A DNA stretch of 64,000 bases from Rhizomucor pusillus (lineage: Eukaryota; Mucoromycota; Mucoromycetes; Mucorales; Lichtheimiaceae): contig FWWN02000451.1 of assembly GCA_900175165.2 (NCBI GenBank), forward strand, positions 186,001 to 250,000, read 5' to 3'. Numbering within the stretch: the first letter of the stretch is position 1; the number at the start of each line of letters is the position of its first letter. Shown one piece after another: positions 49,115-60,880 of this stretch. A program made the position numbers and the translations under genes. The notes below the pieces were generated by a model. It was given only the letters and a program-made list of their open reading frames with translations, was not told the origin of the DNA and made no database searches.

Positions 49115-50538
49115 TTGAGGGAGAGAGAGAGGAAAAAGAGGAAAAGAAACAAAGTGTCCTGCAGCAGTAGCAGCGATGACCCAAATCGCTCTCGGAATTA
49201 GAGCTCTTTTTAAAGCACTACTGAGCGGCAGCGGGGGAAACATGATGGCGTTTGTGTAACCCTTGGCGTGGTGGTGTCGCAAGACGACAATCATTTCTTC
49301 TTGCAGGGTTCCTGAGCAAATCCACTGCCGCCGCTTCTACTAAATATAGCCTCCTTCTTTTTTCCGTTTTCCATTTTTCTGCATGCCAAGTCTTCGCTAT
49401 TGTCACTGAGGCAGAAAATTGAAAAAGCATACTTTTGTGAATGACAGAGTACGTAAAGAAAAACAAAAGATAATGCGTACCTTGTTGAAACAACTTACAC
49501 ATGCACACAAAAGGTAACTTTTGTTGGAATGTCCGACCTGATCCCAGTTTTGTTGCTGCTGCTACATTCCATATACGCGCCGCATCTTTTGCCCAGTCAA
49601 ATGTCAATTCCAAAAGTAAACTTTTAAAACGTCACAAGTTCCAGACACATGACTTTTTGTACGACTGGATTCCATGATACCTGCACCTTGGACTTATTTT
49701 GAGACCACTATGGGCGGTGTTCCAACTTGAGCCAGCCAACTACAGCCTCCTGGCTCTTGATAGCCTCCAAGACCGTGAGGCTGACAGCAGTCACCATGGC
49801 TAGTACGATTCAGCGGATCAGAGATACCCATTGGAAACAAAGGTCTCGACTACACTTTTTCCGCACTCGTGAAACTGAAGCCATCCTGGGACCGTGGATA
49901 GTTCAGATACGGCAGGAAGGTTGGCATCGCGCAAATATTCACCTCGCTCGTGGATTTTATTACTGGCACAAATAAGCTTTCACCTAATTGGCCGTACTGT
50001 TGGATTCTTTATTGCAAAAGAATGCGACGGGAACGGCAACAATGTAAGATGCTTTTCAACAGATCAAGACATCGAAGGTTTCGTTGGTCGAATCTTCAAC
50101 AATGATGGCAATAAATATATCTATTGGTCTCCTGGACAGCGTCGAGCTCTCGCCAATTGATATATGCTTCACTACATATTTACTTTGAATAACTATCTGT
50201 ATCTTCTTTATAAAAAAATCATATAGCTGAATTATTTCTTCAAAATAATTTCAAAGCTTGGAAGAATAGAGAGACTTGAAAGTCATGAAATGGGTGAATG
50301 ATAAGTTTTTTCTTCCGAAATAGGTATGTCAACTGGGATGGGTGTCCGTAGATCGCCTATGCTTTTCTGAAACAAAACTGAAATAAAAAGATGTGTTTGA
50401 TAATTCTTTTGCAAGTATAAGAGATATAGATGCTACATTCAATTTGCATGGGATGTGTGCATTTATTGCTAAAACATGAACTACATTTTCGCTCCTAAAA
50501 TGCTAATGCTAGGTATGATAACTTTGCAGTACTCTATA
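49115..50538. other. Intergenic with an unresolved small ORF
   Basis: About 1.4 kb upstream of the TMEM198-like gene and downstream of the F-box gene. On the plus strand the end of a frame, about 49985-50160, reads like a small conserved segment (FFIAKECDGNGNNVRCFS, DIEGFVGRIFNNDGNKYIYW) ending at a TGA, but I cannot place a start or signal peptide without inventing splices. The partly overlapping frame at 49797-49975 also looks plausible but stops. I leave this uncalled. Confidence 0.4.
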
Positions 50539-52644
50539 TTACACTTGTTCGCTTTGCTGCACCTCTCCATTCACGATCAATACATTGGAGAGACCGTTTA
50601 CTGTTAATTTCATCACCGACCCGAAACGCAAACTTGCATATCCGTAGTAGGCGATAGTTCCTTCGGGTTTCCAGAACCGATCATGTGGCCATCGATGGTT
50701 GAGATATAACGGATCGATCTCGGCTTTGCACACAGCTTTCTCGACTTTAGGTTGCAAAGAGTTTTCAAGGTTGCTAATGACATTTTCGATACTTTCGATA
50801 ACTTTTGGGCGTCTGATAGGTTTGCATTTGCTTGCACAAGCGGTGCCTTTCACCAAGTGCTCCTCTCCACACGGCTGAGCATGATACTTGAACGTTCGTC
50901 CAATCCCGCTCGCTTCTCGGCAGAATGCAAACCACCACCGCTTGTTCCCTCCGTCGTTGCCGTCGTTGTTACGTTTTCGTGCAACTAGTGCATCCTGCGA
51001 TGGTCCAAGCTCCAAAAAAACGAGTCGCACAGAACCTTCAGGCTTCCCTTTCGGTGCATACTTTACAGACGGATTGCATATGTCAACACGCAATAGATGG
51101 GAATGTGGTAGGTAGACCCGGAATACAGGGAAATTTTCCTGTTCATGATAGCAGCAGCTGTGAAGACCGAGCCGTTTGATTCCAGGACAGTAGTCAGCAA
51201 CGTACTCCACACCATACGAGTTGATATAACAGTCAACAAGTGTCAGAGAACACAATGCCGCAGTGCATACAGTATTTGTATTGAATACGCTATCTGCATC
51301 TTCTTGATTTTCAGGGTAAAGGACAAAGTGCTGTACCCTGATCTTTTGCAAGGACGGGCATGCCATGATAAGATCCCAGAGTGGAAAATGGATATATCCC
51401 GAGGAACTAGCCAAAGACAGCTCTGTCAAATGACTACAGGTGTTGACAAATGAAAAGAAACTATCCTTGTCCGCATCTTGTGCAATTGCCAACGCCAAGA
51501 GCTGTAACGGCTTGATGATCGCAGAGTCGTCGTTATTCTCGTTTTCACCAATATTACTGCCTGTGTTGCACAAGATAGCGTTTTGATGTATCTCCACCGG
51601 TTTACCGCTAAAGGTAATATATCGCAAAGAATTGGAATTGCTGATAATCTTTAGCAAATCTATGTGTATACCGACATTGTTGAAGTTTACGCGCGTCAAA
51701 CGCTTGCAGCCCGTAACAAGCGAAATCCATGTCTGGTCCGCCAACTCTGCAAACTGTTCTCCGGTGTGGTGATGGTAATTATCAGTATCCATCTCCAATG
51801 TTTCCAGTCCTCGATGCTTCAATGCAAAATATCGCAGCCAGGCTAAAACCCTTGTAGTACCAGCATGATCTACCTTCATACGGAGATATCGAAGCCGCGT
51901 TGGGTCACAATGCTGCGAGAGTGTATCCAGAAGTTTCTCGTCCAGTTCGATTGCATCTTTGCCGACATAATATATGCGATCATCCGTCTCGATCTCCAAT
52001 CTTGTCAACTTTGGGCAGTGGTTATGGATGCTATCCAATATCACCAAAGTTGCAATTGGGAAGACGCGGTCGACAATCAGTGTATGAAGATTGTGGAGGC
52101 CCGTAAAGTACAATCCATGGTCACGTTGGTTGTAATAATATTTGAATGCAGTGCATTTCAGAGTTAACATCGTAATCGGAAGGGTTTCAACAAGCATGCG
52201 AGGGACACCAAAGAATCGACGGTTACTTCGGATATTCATCTGCTTCTCGCGAAAGTCTCTAAGAACCCTTTCATGCGCAGAGTCGGAATCGTAGAGAAAC
52301 GTCAGCTGTATAAGGTTTGGACACTCCATTTTCAGTTCCTCCATTTCCTTGAGCGTCATATACCCGTCTCGCACTACGAGGTGCTGCGCATAATGGCCAA
52401 AATGCCCCCTCTTTGCTGTATCAGAGCGAAGAATCGACTGGAACACCTTAAATTTGGGCCGAGTATCTGTATCAATAACTCTGAATAGGATTCTCCGAAA
52501 CAGTATATGCCATTCTTGGCAGACCAGAGTGCACGTCTTTTGCTCTGCAAGATTTAGATCGTCTGCGATCGTACACAGGATCTCGAATGGCAGCCGTGCA
52601 AAGATCGTTTGTTGTTGAGACAATGGCGATGGTTCACGAGCCAT
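50539..52644 (-). CDS. F-box / leucine-rich-repeat protein
   Basis: A single 701-residue exon, unusual among its intron-rich neighbours. The F-box is at about residues 12-55 (FARLPFEILCTIADDLNLAE, CTLVCQEWHILFRRILFRVI). The rest is a run of irregular LRR-like segments such as CPNLIQLTFLYDSD, LHNLHTLIVDRVFP, CPKLTRLEIETDD and CKRLTRVNFNNVGIHID, typical of large lineage-specific F-box families in Mucoromycota. F-box proteins bring substrates to the SCF ubiquitin ligase through Skp1; no substrate can be inferred. The frame extends upstream to an ATG at 52722, but the Met at 52644 directly precedes the F-box region and was preferred. Confidence 0.88.
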   Translation of the reverse strand: MAREPSPLSQQQTIFARLPFEILCTIADDLNLAEQKTCTLVCQEWHILFRRILFRVIDTDTRPKFKVFQSILRSDTAKRGHFGHYAQHLVVRDGYMTLKEMEELKMECPNLIQLTFLYDSDSAHERVLRDFREKQMNIRSNRRFFGVPRMLVETLPITMLTLKCTAFKYYYNQRDHGLYFTGLHNLHTLIVDRVFPIATLVILDSIHNHCPKLTRLEIETDDRIYYVGKDAIELDEKLLDTLSQHCDPTRLRYLRMKVDHAGTTRVLAWLRYFALKHRGLETLEMDTDNYHHHTGEQFAELADQTWISLVTGCKRLTRVNFNNVGIHIDLLKIISNSNSLRYITFSGKPVEIHQNAILCNTGSNIGENENNDDSAIIKPLQLLALAIAQDADKDSFFSFVNTCSHLTELSLASSSGYIHFPLWDLIMACPSLQKIRVQHFVLYPENQEDADSVFNTNTVCTAALCSLTLVDCYINSYGVEYVADYCPGIKRLGLHSCCYHEQENFPVFRVYLPHSHLLRVDICNPSVKYAPKGKPEGSVRLVFLELGPSQDALVARKRNNDGNDGGNKRWWFAFCREASGIGRTFKYHAQPCGEEHLVKGTACASKCKPIRRPKVIESIENVISNLENSLQPKVEKAVCKAEIDPLYLNHRWPHDRFWKPEGTIAYYGYASLRFGSVMKLTVNGLSNVLIVNGEVQQSEQV

Positions 52645-52870
52645 TTGGTTGGAAAAGAGAAAGAGTTTATGCAGGCTGCATAAATCGATCAAAACTGACA
52701 CGCAAAAGCTTGCATAATCCAATACCCTTCAGTTACGTTGATACATTGGGTCATCCATGTTACAGATTGGGTTACAGGAAAGAACGATTGTTGATGTGTT
52801 TTTTCTTCTCCTTTAACCATAAAATAATTTGGCGTTAAGAGCTTTTATGAACTAACTATCAATATCCTAG

Positions 52871-54540
52871 GAAAATCGGTTCGGGATATACATTTATTAA
52901 GCGCAGCTTCCTTGATGAGAGGCGATAATTTGAGGAAAATCCGTTTGTCAGATCTGCAGTGCTATGGACAACCCAATGATATTTTTGGTCCCACATCTGT
53001 TACCATCCTACTCATTGTACTCAAACAAGGGAAAAAGAATGCAGTAAGCTTGTATTGAGGCAAAGAAATACAAAACAAAATATCTAAATTTGTCTGTGAA
53101 GAATAACAAACGGAATAATATATGGGCATACTTTCACGCAAAAACGTATTAGAATGTCCAGTATTTGCATTAGTACTACATTTTTACTTCCGTTTCCATG
53201 TCATGAAGGAGGAATTTCCAGACCTACTTCCACCACTTGTTGAAGCTAAATGGCATGAAACGTTACTCGTCTACTTCAACGATCCAAAAAAGAAATGAGA
53301 TACAGTGTACAGTACGATCGCATTGCAAAAGCGTTCAAAGCGTCCGGTATATCTACAAAGAAGAAAACGCATGCATTTCGTGGAAAAGGTGCTCGAGATC
53401 TTGCAAGCCAAGGGTATGTCTTTGATGAAGTAAAACTTTGATGAAACTTGCCCGTTGTATATATTTTGCTTATGTCTAGAGTGAACCACGGGTCTATTGT
53501 ACGACTGGGTGGATGAATATATGGCGATAACATGATCAAATGTTATGCAACAAATGTTCCTCCAGATGTTATGCTTGCATCAGCAGGATATTCTAAAGAG
53601 CTCGGATCATACTATCATCGAAGAAATCATCTAGAAGTTCCGCAAGCTTAATTGAGCAGATATTCCCGCATCTGAATGAATACGGTAGCAACACACTCTT
53701 TCCATCAATGGCTTCATCATCCTTTGCAGCTCTCCTCGTCTGGTTACGAAAAATTCTACTTCAAGGAATGCTTTTCTTTAAGCAAGCATATTCAACACTT
53801 CGTATTGTCCATGAACCCATCTGGAATTCACTCGAGTATCAACAATATGCCTCGCTGTCCATCGCTAAAGTAATATGCATAATACTCTTTCCTTAGCATG
53901 AGAATCGTTTACTTACTTCTTCCCACCACCATTCATAGATGAGAATTCTGGAACGAGAAGATCCTACGTTGCAGACATCGGAAACGCTTTCGCCGGCTCT
54001 TTTCACAGCGTTTAAAAATATTGATGACAAACTGGCTCATCTCACGGAAGAACTAAAGTCGAAGAAGCTAAATATCACAGGTACATCAGACTAGCAACCA
54101 TCGAAAAGCATTGTAGCCAAAGGTTTTATGATATCTAGTTCCAGAGCACACCGAACTAGCTCCTGTAGCACCTGCTCCCGTGCCAGCAGAAGAACCCAGA
54201 TCGAACAAGGATACATAGGAAATACCTAAATACCGCCTCTTTAGAGCGCATACATCTGTAAAAGTCTATATGAGGAGTGGTATATACGTGGTCATGATGG
54301 AGACCTGTGTGCGTGTGAGTTAGACAGGAAGTACAAAATCGCTTGGTGAACCAAAGACAACGCAGAAGCAAAGTTCTACAGTCTGCAAAAGCAGATTATT
54401 ACCGAAATTCAACGGCTTGCAAAGGAAAAAAAGCTTGACTGAACAAGGAGCGGTGGAGCTTTTGGATAACTGGAGAATACGTTGCACGAAGAGTCAACGC
54501 CTTTCGCAGCTTCGCACCTACCTCAACAGAGAAATAACCA
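52871..54540 (+). pseudogene. Decayed Ndc10/Crypton-type recombinase-fold gene with C-terminal GCR1_C domain
   Basis: Fragments in three frames line up in the order of fungal proteins that join an Ndc10_II (Crypton tyrosine-recombinase fold) domain to a GCR1_C DNA-binding domain. Readable parts: SLMRGDNLRKIRLSDLQCYG and LIVLKQGKKN near 52900-53040; VLECPVFALVLHFYFRFHVM near 53150; YDRIAKAFKASGISTKKKTH then HAFRGKGARDL (His-x-x-Arg box, 53370-53381); the region before the catalytic-Tyr position (MIKCYATNVPP, near 53540), PPDVMLASAGYSKELGSYYH, ALIEQIFPHLNEYG; a linker helix; then LYEEWYIRGHDGD, KFYSLQKQIITEIQRLAKE and SQRLSQLRTYLNR of GCR1_C. Lesions: TGA 53056-53058 (possibly intronic), frame change at the A6 run 53286-53291, TGA 53514-53516, frame change near 53648, TGA 54348-54350 and a frame change near 54430. 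Introns at about 53413-53480, 53872-53939 and 54083-54139 still look intact. Family by motif memory, not by search. Confidence 0.75.
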
Positions 54541-56211
54541 GCAGTACAAGAGAGCCATACTCGCCAATTTCTTTTCTTTTTTTAATGTCTTTCATTTTGA
54601 ATATAAGTAGATGTACGTATACTTTCGAATACATAACTCGTATTAGAGCTACAGTCATTATATTATCTGTTTGTCGCATTTGCATGGAGTATCGTATGCA
54701 CATATCTCGCATTGATCCTGAAGATGTGCGATACAACACAAACAGCGGTATTCGAGCACGAAAGGTTTCAATTCAAGCAAATGGGAGAAAACGAGGGAAA
54801 AAGACGAGCGAAAGAGAAAAGGAGTATTCAAAAACAGGAGAATGTTGAGACCTCTAATTTTCAGAATGCTAGTCTCAAGCGAGAGATCGAGCAAAGAAAA
54901 TATGAAAAAGACGAGAGTACAGGTGAAAGGAACGCGGGTATTCGAAAACGTACCAGTATTAACACCTCTAATTCCAGGATATGGTCTCATGCGAGAAATT
55001 GAGAAAGGACAATAAGCATCCGACTGACTTGGTGCTTGCAGCGCTGAGATCCGCCGCATGAATAAAACGATGAATGGACCAAGATATCCCAGATGACTGA
55101 CCTAGGAACGCGCAGGTAACTCGGCCAATTTGCTCAAGTTACGGGTCCGCGGCGAGTGAACGAGCCAATGGGAGGGGCAGATGCCATGAATGGGCAATAG
55201 TAACGCATAAATCACGGAGATTCCATGTCAAGTGTCATTGATCTGGCGGGTCTGGAACCTTACGTGATGTCCAATCTCCCCAATCTCCTTTACTTGGAGT
55301 ATTGAGATTGCAGCAATATTACAATGAAGATTGGATTATCACCGAGTACGAGGCAGTGCCGTAGCCAGTTATATCTCGAAGATACGAATTGTGTCTGGAA
55401 ACAAGTCTGGAAAGTGTCTGCTTGAAAAGACCGATAGGCTTGGGACGTGTTGAAACTCTGGCTGGGACGCCTGTAAAAAATGAAAGGGCCCGTTCGAAAA
55501 CTTTTTCTTCTTTTCTTTGCTGCTCGGGGACAGACGGTGACTTTATACGCATCAAAAGTCAAAGGTATTTGTTGAATGTAGATATAAAGAATCTTCTCTG
55601 ATCGTTTTTTACGTCTAACTTATCTTTGCTTGAAGGATCCGTATGCCGCCGGGCAGCCTATCCTTGCCGTTGTCTCTGTTCAGGCCACGTTACTTTGCTT
55701 TCAAGTCCCTTTTTTGCTGTCTTCCGCCCGTTGAATCTTTGCATATATCTTTTATCTATGTTTTACTTGGAAATCCCGTAACAAAAACGGGTGACGCTTG
55801 CATGACTCGCTCTGGTATGTATATTTTATTCGAGGGTCGCCTTTTTGAACTATAGACTAACTCAGAGGAAGCATTTGTGCTGCCGAGATGCTGACGGCGA
55901 CAACTGCAACAGGGTTTGCTCACGATGGTACGTACTTAAAGGAGGCAACTATTCAAATATCTAATACTAATACCCATTTTCATTTTTGCAGTGACCAAAC
56001 TTAGTTGTACTTGTCGTTAATTAGCATCTTTGGTACCGCAAATCTTTCCTCAAAATAAAGTATTTAGTATCTATATCTTGTTCGAGAATTTGCAAAGAAT
56101 TTTATATGACTAACATTTACAACGAGAAACTAAGCTTGTTGGCATCTTTTAAGCATAAAAACATGATAACGATATTTGCTTTACACGCCATTGCTGACAG
56201 GGTATATACGT
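54541..56211. other. Intergenic, no supported gene
   Basis: About 1.7 kb between the relic and the 3' end of SMC6. ORFs at 54417-54848, 54658-55059, 55290-55562 and 55643-55855 lack recognisable domains. Around 54850-55010 two imperfect copies of a segment beginning CCTCTAATT and containing GAGA(A/T)AT(T/C)GAG occur about 110 bp apart. No RNA gene was seen. Confidence 0.4.
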
Positions 56212-59200
56212 TTATTCTTGGCGTCGTTCAGGGTCGGCAAGGCGATGTACTGTCACATAAGGTCCAGGGGTCATGTTGCTGGCATCTTGAGGCGTGATGA
56301 GGATATACTGGGAAGAGTTCTCACCAGCGGAATCCATCTATGACAATAAACTTAGGTATCGATTCAATCAAGCCCGTAAACACAATGAAAGTACGTACCA
56401 TCATCTTCATACTCTGTTTTCGGTTAACGGCGTCCATGTAAACGTCAAATTCATCCAAGCTACGAGAAATAGAGTTCAAAATGACTTGCATGATATCTAC
56501 AATACAGATACATACCAGAAAATGGGTGAAGTAATGCCCTGCCACATAGCCAAAAGCAAACTGACTTGTGAAAAGGACTTCTCACCACCAGAAAGAGACT
56601 TGGAATCTTTATGACGGGTGCCCTTTTTAAATTGATCACCAGTGGATACCTGCAAGAAAAAAAAGTCATTAGAAAACATGCATCATGTATAGCATTCTAT
56701 TGCTTGCAACTCACTCGAATTTCCAGTTTCTCCTTCTCATGGTTAAACTTGAGTTGACCATTGTCACCCCGCTTGTGCATGTAATAGGTGAAATAACCAC
56801 TGGCAGTAATAGAAATAAACATCCTGAATTGTTCCCACCGCTGCAATCGATGCTCCCAAGTCCTTTTGAATAGCTGTTGCAACCGATCTTAGCATATATC
56901 CCAGAATAATGACATCGTAGCGTCTTATTTATACCTTGTAAAGCTTCTCCGTGTGCTCAATGTCGACTTTGGCGGTGTTGTATGCATCCGCTGCTTTTTG
57001 GAATTCGTTTGCGACATCATCCATAGATCTTCCCGCACTGTACGGATTCTCAAGTTAGGAAGAAACTTCGTCAAAGAAAAATCGCTTTTCATTTACGCTT
57101 TTTGATGCTCGTCACGAAGGGCTTCCATAGCCTGCACTTCCTTGAATAGCTGCTCAGGTGTCTTTGTCGTCTCAATTCGAACAGGGAATGCTTCTTGTGC
57201 TTCTCGCATCCAAGCCTAGGCAGGGAATTTTAGGAAAAGTACCTCAAATATTTCGATGTTACGGTTACTACCTCCAAAACTCTTTCTTGACGTTGCAATC
57301 GGCTTTGAGCCTCCTGCAAACGCACGTTCCGTTCTTCGACCTTCTCGTTAACACGACGCATCTTAGCGATGAGTCTTTGTCGCTTCTCTTCCTGCTCTTG
57401 GATACGTTGCTATGTTTTGCAGAAGAGAGTCAGTCATTATCCAATGCACCATGGCTATCATCAACCATATCTACCTCAAATTCTGCCAGTCTGCCAGCCT
57501 TCTGTTCATCTTGTTCGTCGAATTCCCGTAATTTTTCGATGATTTCCTGCAGTTCTCGTCTGACTTTGGTTTCAGATTGCCTCAAAGCAGCGAAAACACT
57601 CCTGTGTTGTTCAGCAGCAGCTTCTTCTTTCTATTTATATAGTTAAAAGGGATTGATCTGATTCTTTGATAATCTGTAACTTGCCTGTTTCTCATCATAG
57701 TAAGCTTGGACATTTACGGGTTCCTCTTCTTTCATTGCATCTTCAAGACGCGAAATTTCACGGGTGCAACGACCAATTTCGGCGAAAAGAGTGTTTTGCG
57801 TATTCTTTTTGCATGGATATTAATACCCAAAGTAGACACTTATTTAGGAGTCCCATATACTTACATCTATAGCAGATAACTGGCGCTGAAGAGCTAATCT
57901 TTCATATTTGAGCTTTTCATCCTTATCAGCGAGCTCGCTAATTTCTTGCGCGATCCTTTTGAGCTCCTTTTCCGCTTCCCTATGATTGTTTAAGTCATTC
58001 CATAACTAAACAGATGAGCAAATACCTGCAACTTACTGAATCTCCGGTTCGATATCCTTTGTCAAACGTGGAGGACCTCTGTACGGATTCATCGACTCAG
58101 ATCGCATACCCTGAGCTGCACCAACTTGAACGCAGGACGAAGTATAGCATGTTTTGACATTGTGTGGTCTATTGTACATGACCTTGTTGGCTTCCTTACG
58201 ATCCTCCATCAATATAGTCTTTTCAATATCGCTTGAGATAATCAGTTGTCGCTTAACCCACTCGTTGTCGAACTCGAGAGCACGCAAAATGGTGAGATAC
58301 TTTTCGTCAGGCTCTCCTTCTTCGTAAGAGAAAAGGTCGTACTTGGCGACTATCACAGGAGTCCTCTCCCTAATGCCATGGTCAGTTGCCAGTTTGTATG
58401 AGCAAAAAGATGCGTGGATTAGCCTACAGTTTGTTTCGTTGAAGGATCCTAGTCAGGAGCTGGCGATCTGCGAAATTCTCTACGATGAAAGCATTCAGCT
58501 GTTTGTTGAGCACAATTTCCAGGACTGCCGTGTACTGAGGATATTTAAGCTTGAGATAGCTACCGATGGGACCAACAGGCGTGCGACCGCGCCATCGAGT
58601 TTCAGATGCTATCTCCCGCAATACTTCAGGCATATTTAAACCATATGCCTTGAGTCCATTGGCCTTCTGTGCTTGCAATTCATGAAGTCTCCTTTTGATA
58701 TGGCTGTCACGGCTTCTGAGGATTTGCAGCTTCTTTTCGATCTCTTCAAGGTCACCCTTCTTTTCTGTATACTCTGCCATCAAACGAGACCTTCGTTCAA
58801 GATCTGCTTTCTGCTGAGCTTCCTTTTCGTTCTTCTTTTCTGTCAGACGCTCAATTTTCTCTTTAAGCTCCCGCTTCTTCGTCTGAGTGCTGGATTCAAG
58901 CTTCGCATTTTCTGCAGCTATGAGTTGTTCATATTTTGCGATTTGTTGTCTGGCTGCTTTGAATTTGGCGTTCGTATCACTCGTATCTGCCTTTACAGAA
59001 ATATTGGTATTTGCAGTGTAAATGGGCACAAAAAATGGATACTTACGTGAATCGTTTTTAGCTCCATTTCTTTCGCAACCTTTTCCCGTTCTACAGCATT
59101 TCGAGCTTCTTCCGATGGATTCAGACTTTGCTTATAACTGTCACGTTCTGCCTCGATCGCTTTGATCTGATCTGCAACTACCGCAATTTCGCCCTAGATT

Positions 59201-60567
59201 CATACAAAAGTCAATTCTGTTATTATTATGAGAAATCACAAAATTTGCATACTTCAAATGTTTTATAAGTCTCTTGAGCCGCGCGGACGTGCTGTTCTGC
59301 GACTTCAACGTCCTTCTTCAATTTTTCCACTTCCTTTTCTTTGCCGATAATTTGCGCCCATGCCATTTCCTCTTGTTTTTTATCGATGTTGACATCGATT
59401 TCCTGTGCTTCCAACAACTGCTTGTAACGTGCCTCGGCTTCTTTCAGTTTCTTTTGTCGATCCGGCAAGATATCTTTCTGCCGATCAATGTGGCTCTTCA
59501 TCATGTCAAGATGTTCCCGGAACTCAGCGTATCTTTCTGCGAGAAAACCGAGCTGAGTACCACGCATGAAAAGCTATACGGGTTGTAGCTCAGAGAGATT
59601 TGCCTTATTATTGAATATCAAAACCAAGATGGTTTACCTGATACTTCTCGTGCGACGAGCTAGCATTCAGAAATTGTCGTGCGTTATCTTGAGAGAGCAT
59701 GGTCAATGGATTGTCGACTTGGATAGACATGTGATCGCAGATTGCAATCAACTCTTCACGTTTGGTAGAGATAATCTTTCCGGATGAGCTCTTAATTTTG
59801 TAACCGCCGCTACCATCACGAAGTAACTTTCTTTCAATCTGGATAATGTCGCCGTATACATCGTTTTTGTACGCATCCGGGCCTTTGTTTGTCAGATGTA
59901 CAACGGCCAAAGCAGCACTGCCGCGACGATAGTTGTGAGTCCCTGCAACAGAGAATCGATAATATAGAGCAATCGACTTACTTTGAGCCTTCACGAATGA
60001 GTGAACTCAAGTTTTTACCACGATTAGTAGATGTAGCCTTGGCACCAAGCGCGATGGTGATAGCAGTCAAGATGGCACTTTTACCACTGCCGTTGTGACC
60101 GATAACAAAGTTGATTTTTGGTCCAAAATCGACTTTTAGGTACTTGTGGCACATGAAATTCACGACTTCCACGCGCGATATAGTGCCATGCTCAGAGATA
60201 TCCTGATAATACATTCGTTTAGAAGATAATGAAACGTAAAGCTGGTCTTTTTTCTCACCATTTGCTTGTGTGTGTTTGCTGAACCGGAAGCAGAGGCAGA
60301 AGCGCGACGCGACGCCGGTTCGTTATCAATCTCGAGATCTTCGTACTCGGATTGCTCATCGGCACTTGCTTCGTTGGATTCTTCCAATCGACGGACCTTT
60401 TTACGAGCAAACTTTACATTCTGTCAAGAAATGTCAACTATCATTAGTCTCATCCTGCTGCTCCGTTGATTGCCCTCTCTTACCAAATCTTCCGTAGTTT
60501 GAGGTGTTGCAATGGAGTCGTCTGACTCGTCGGAAGGCGTCAGGCGCCGTTTTCGAGATTGCGCCAT
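56212..60567 (-). CDS. SMC6: SMC6, structural maintenance of chromosomes protein 6
   Basis: Eighteen exons (60567-60484, 60420-60259, 60202-59982, 59917-59638, 59573-59253, 59193-59047, 58990-58428, 58369-58037, 57979-57865, 57804-57685, 57630-57475, 57409-57272, 57215-57097, 57037-56935, 56873-56715, 56649-56516, 56459-56399, 56337-56212) give 1113 residues, the family's usual size. Head: GTISRVEVVNFMCHKYLKVD and Walker A GHNGSGKS (117-124); DNPLTMLSQDNARQFLN identifies SMC6 rather than SMC5. Coiled-coil arms flank a hinge near 500-560 (TRWRGRTPVGPIGSYLKLKY). The distal head has the ABC signature LSGGEKS (1026 on) and Walker B CLDEFDVYMD (1052 on), ending ITPQD and DPERRQE. With SMC5 and Nse proteins it forms the SMC5/6 complex in DNA repair and replication-fork stability. 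The intron after exon 10 uses a GC donor (CAG|GCAAGT). Confidence 0.97.
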
Positions 60568-60880
60568 TTGCAGACGAGTTTCGAGGAGCAGACAATAATG
60601 GAAAATCGCGCCCAAGACGCGGCGCGACGGGGTTCCTTTCACCTTAAAATGGAGAACATTCCTTCAAATACTGTTTGATCCTAGGGCACATCCAAGACGT
60701 CACTCAGGAGAAAGAGTATGTGATATAATACTCACTAGATTCGTCTTCTTAATAAGATATCAAAAAAGTATTTTATTACTTCACCTTTCCACATTGGTCA
60801 GGCACACACACATCATGTAGTTACAAACGTAAGAAAAAGAAAGCAAAGGAAACATAAATGTAATATATATAGTATTTGAA
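60568..60880. other. Intergenic, SMC6 promoter
   Basis: 313 bp between the SMC6 start and the 3' end of the GPI-anchored protein gene, both minus strand. It holds the SMC6 upstream region and the neighbour's AT-rich 3' sequence. No gene is seen. Confidence 0.5.

Noticed and set aside
48926..49294. Longer N-terminus for the TMEM198-like protein from ATG 49294
   Set aside because: Adds 60 non-conserved residues in front of a good signal peptide.
53118..54218. Intact transposon with terminal repeats around the Ndc10-like relic
   Set aside because: No inverted or direct repeats were found at its ends; Cryptons have none, so a gene relic and an element relic cannot be separated here.
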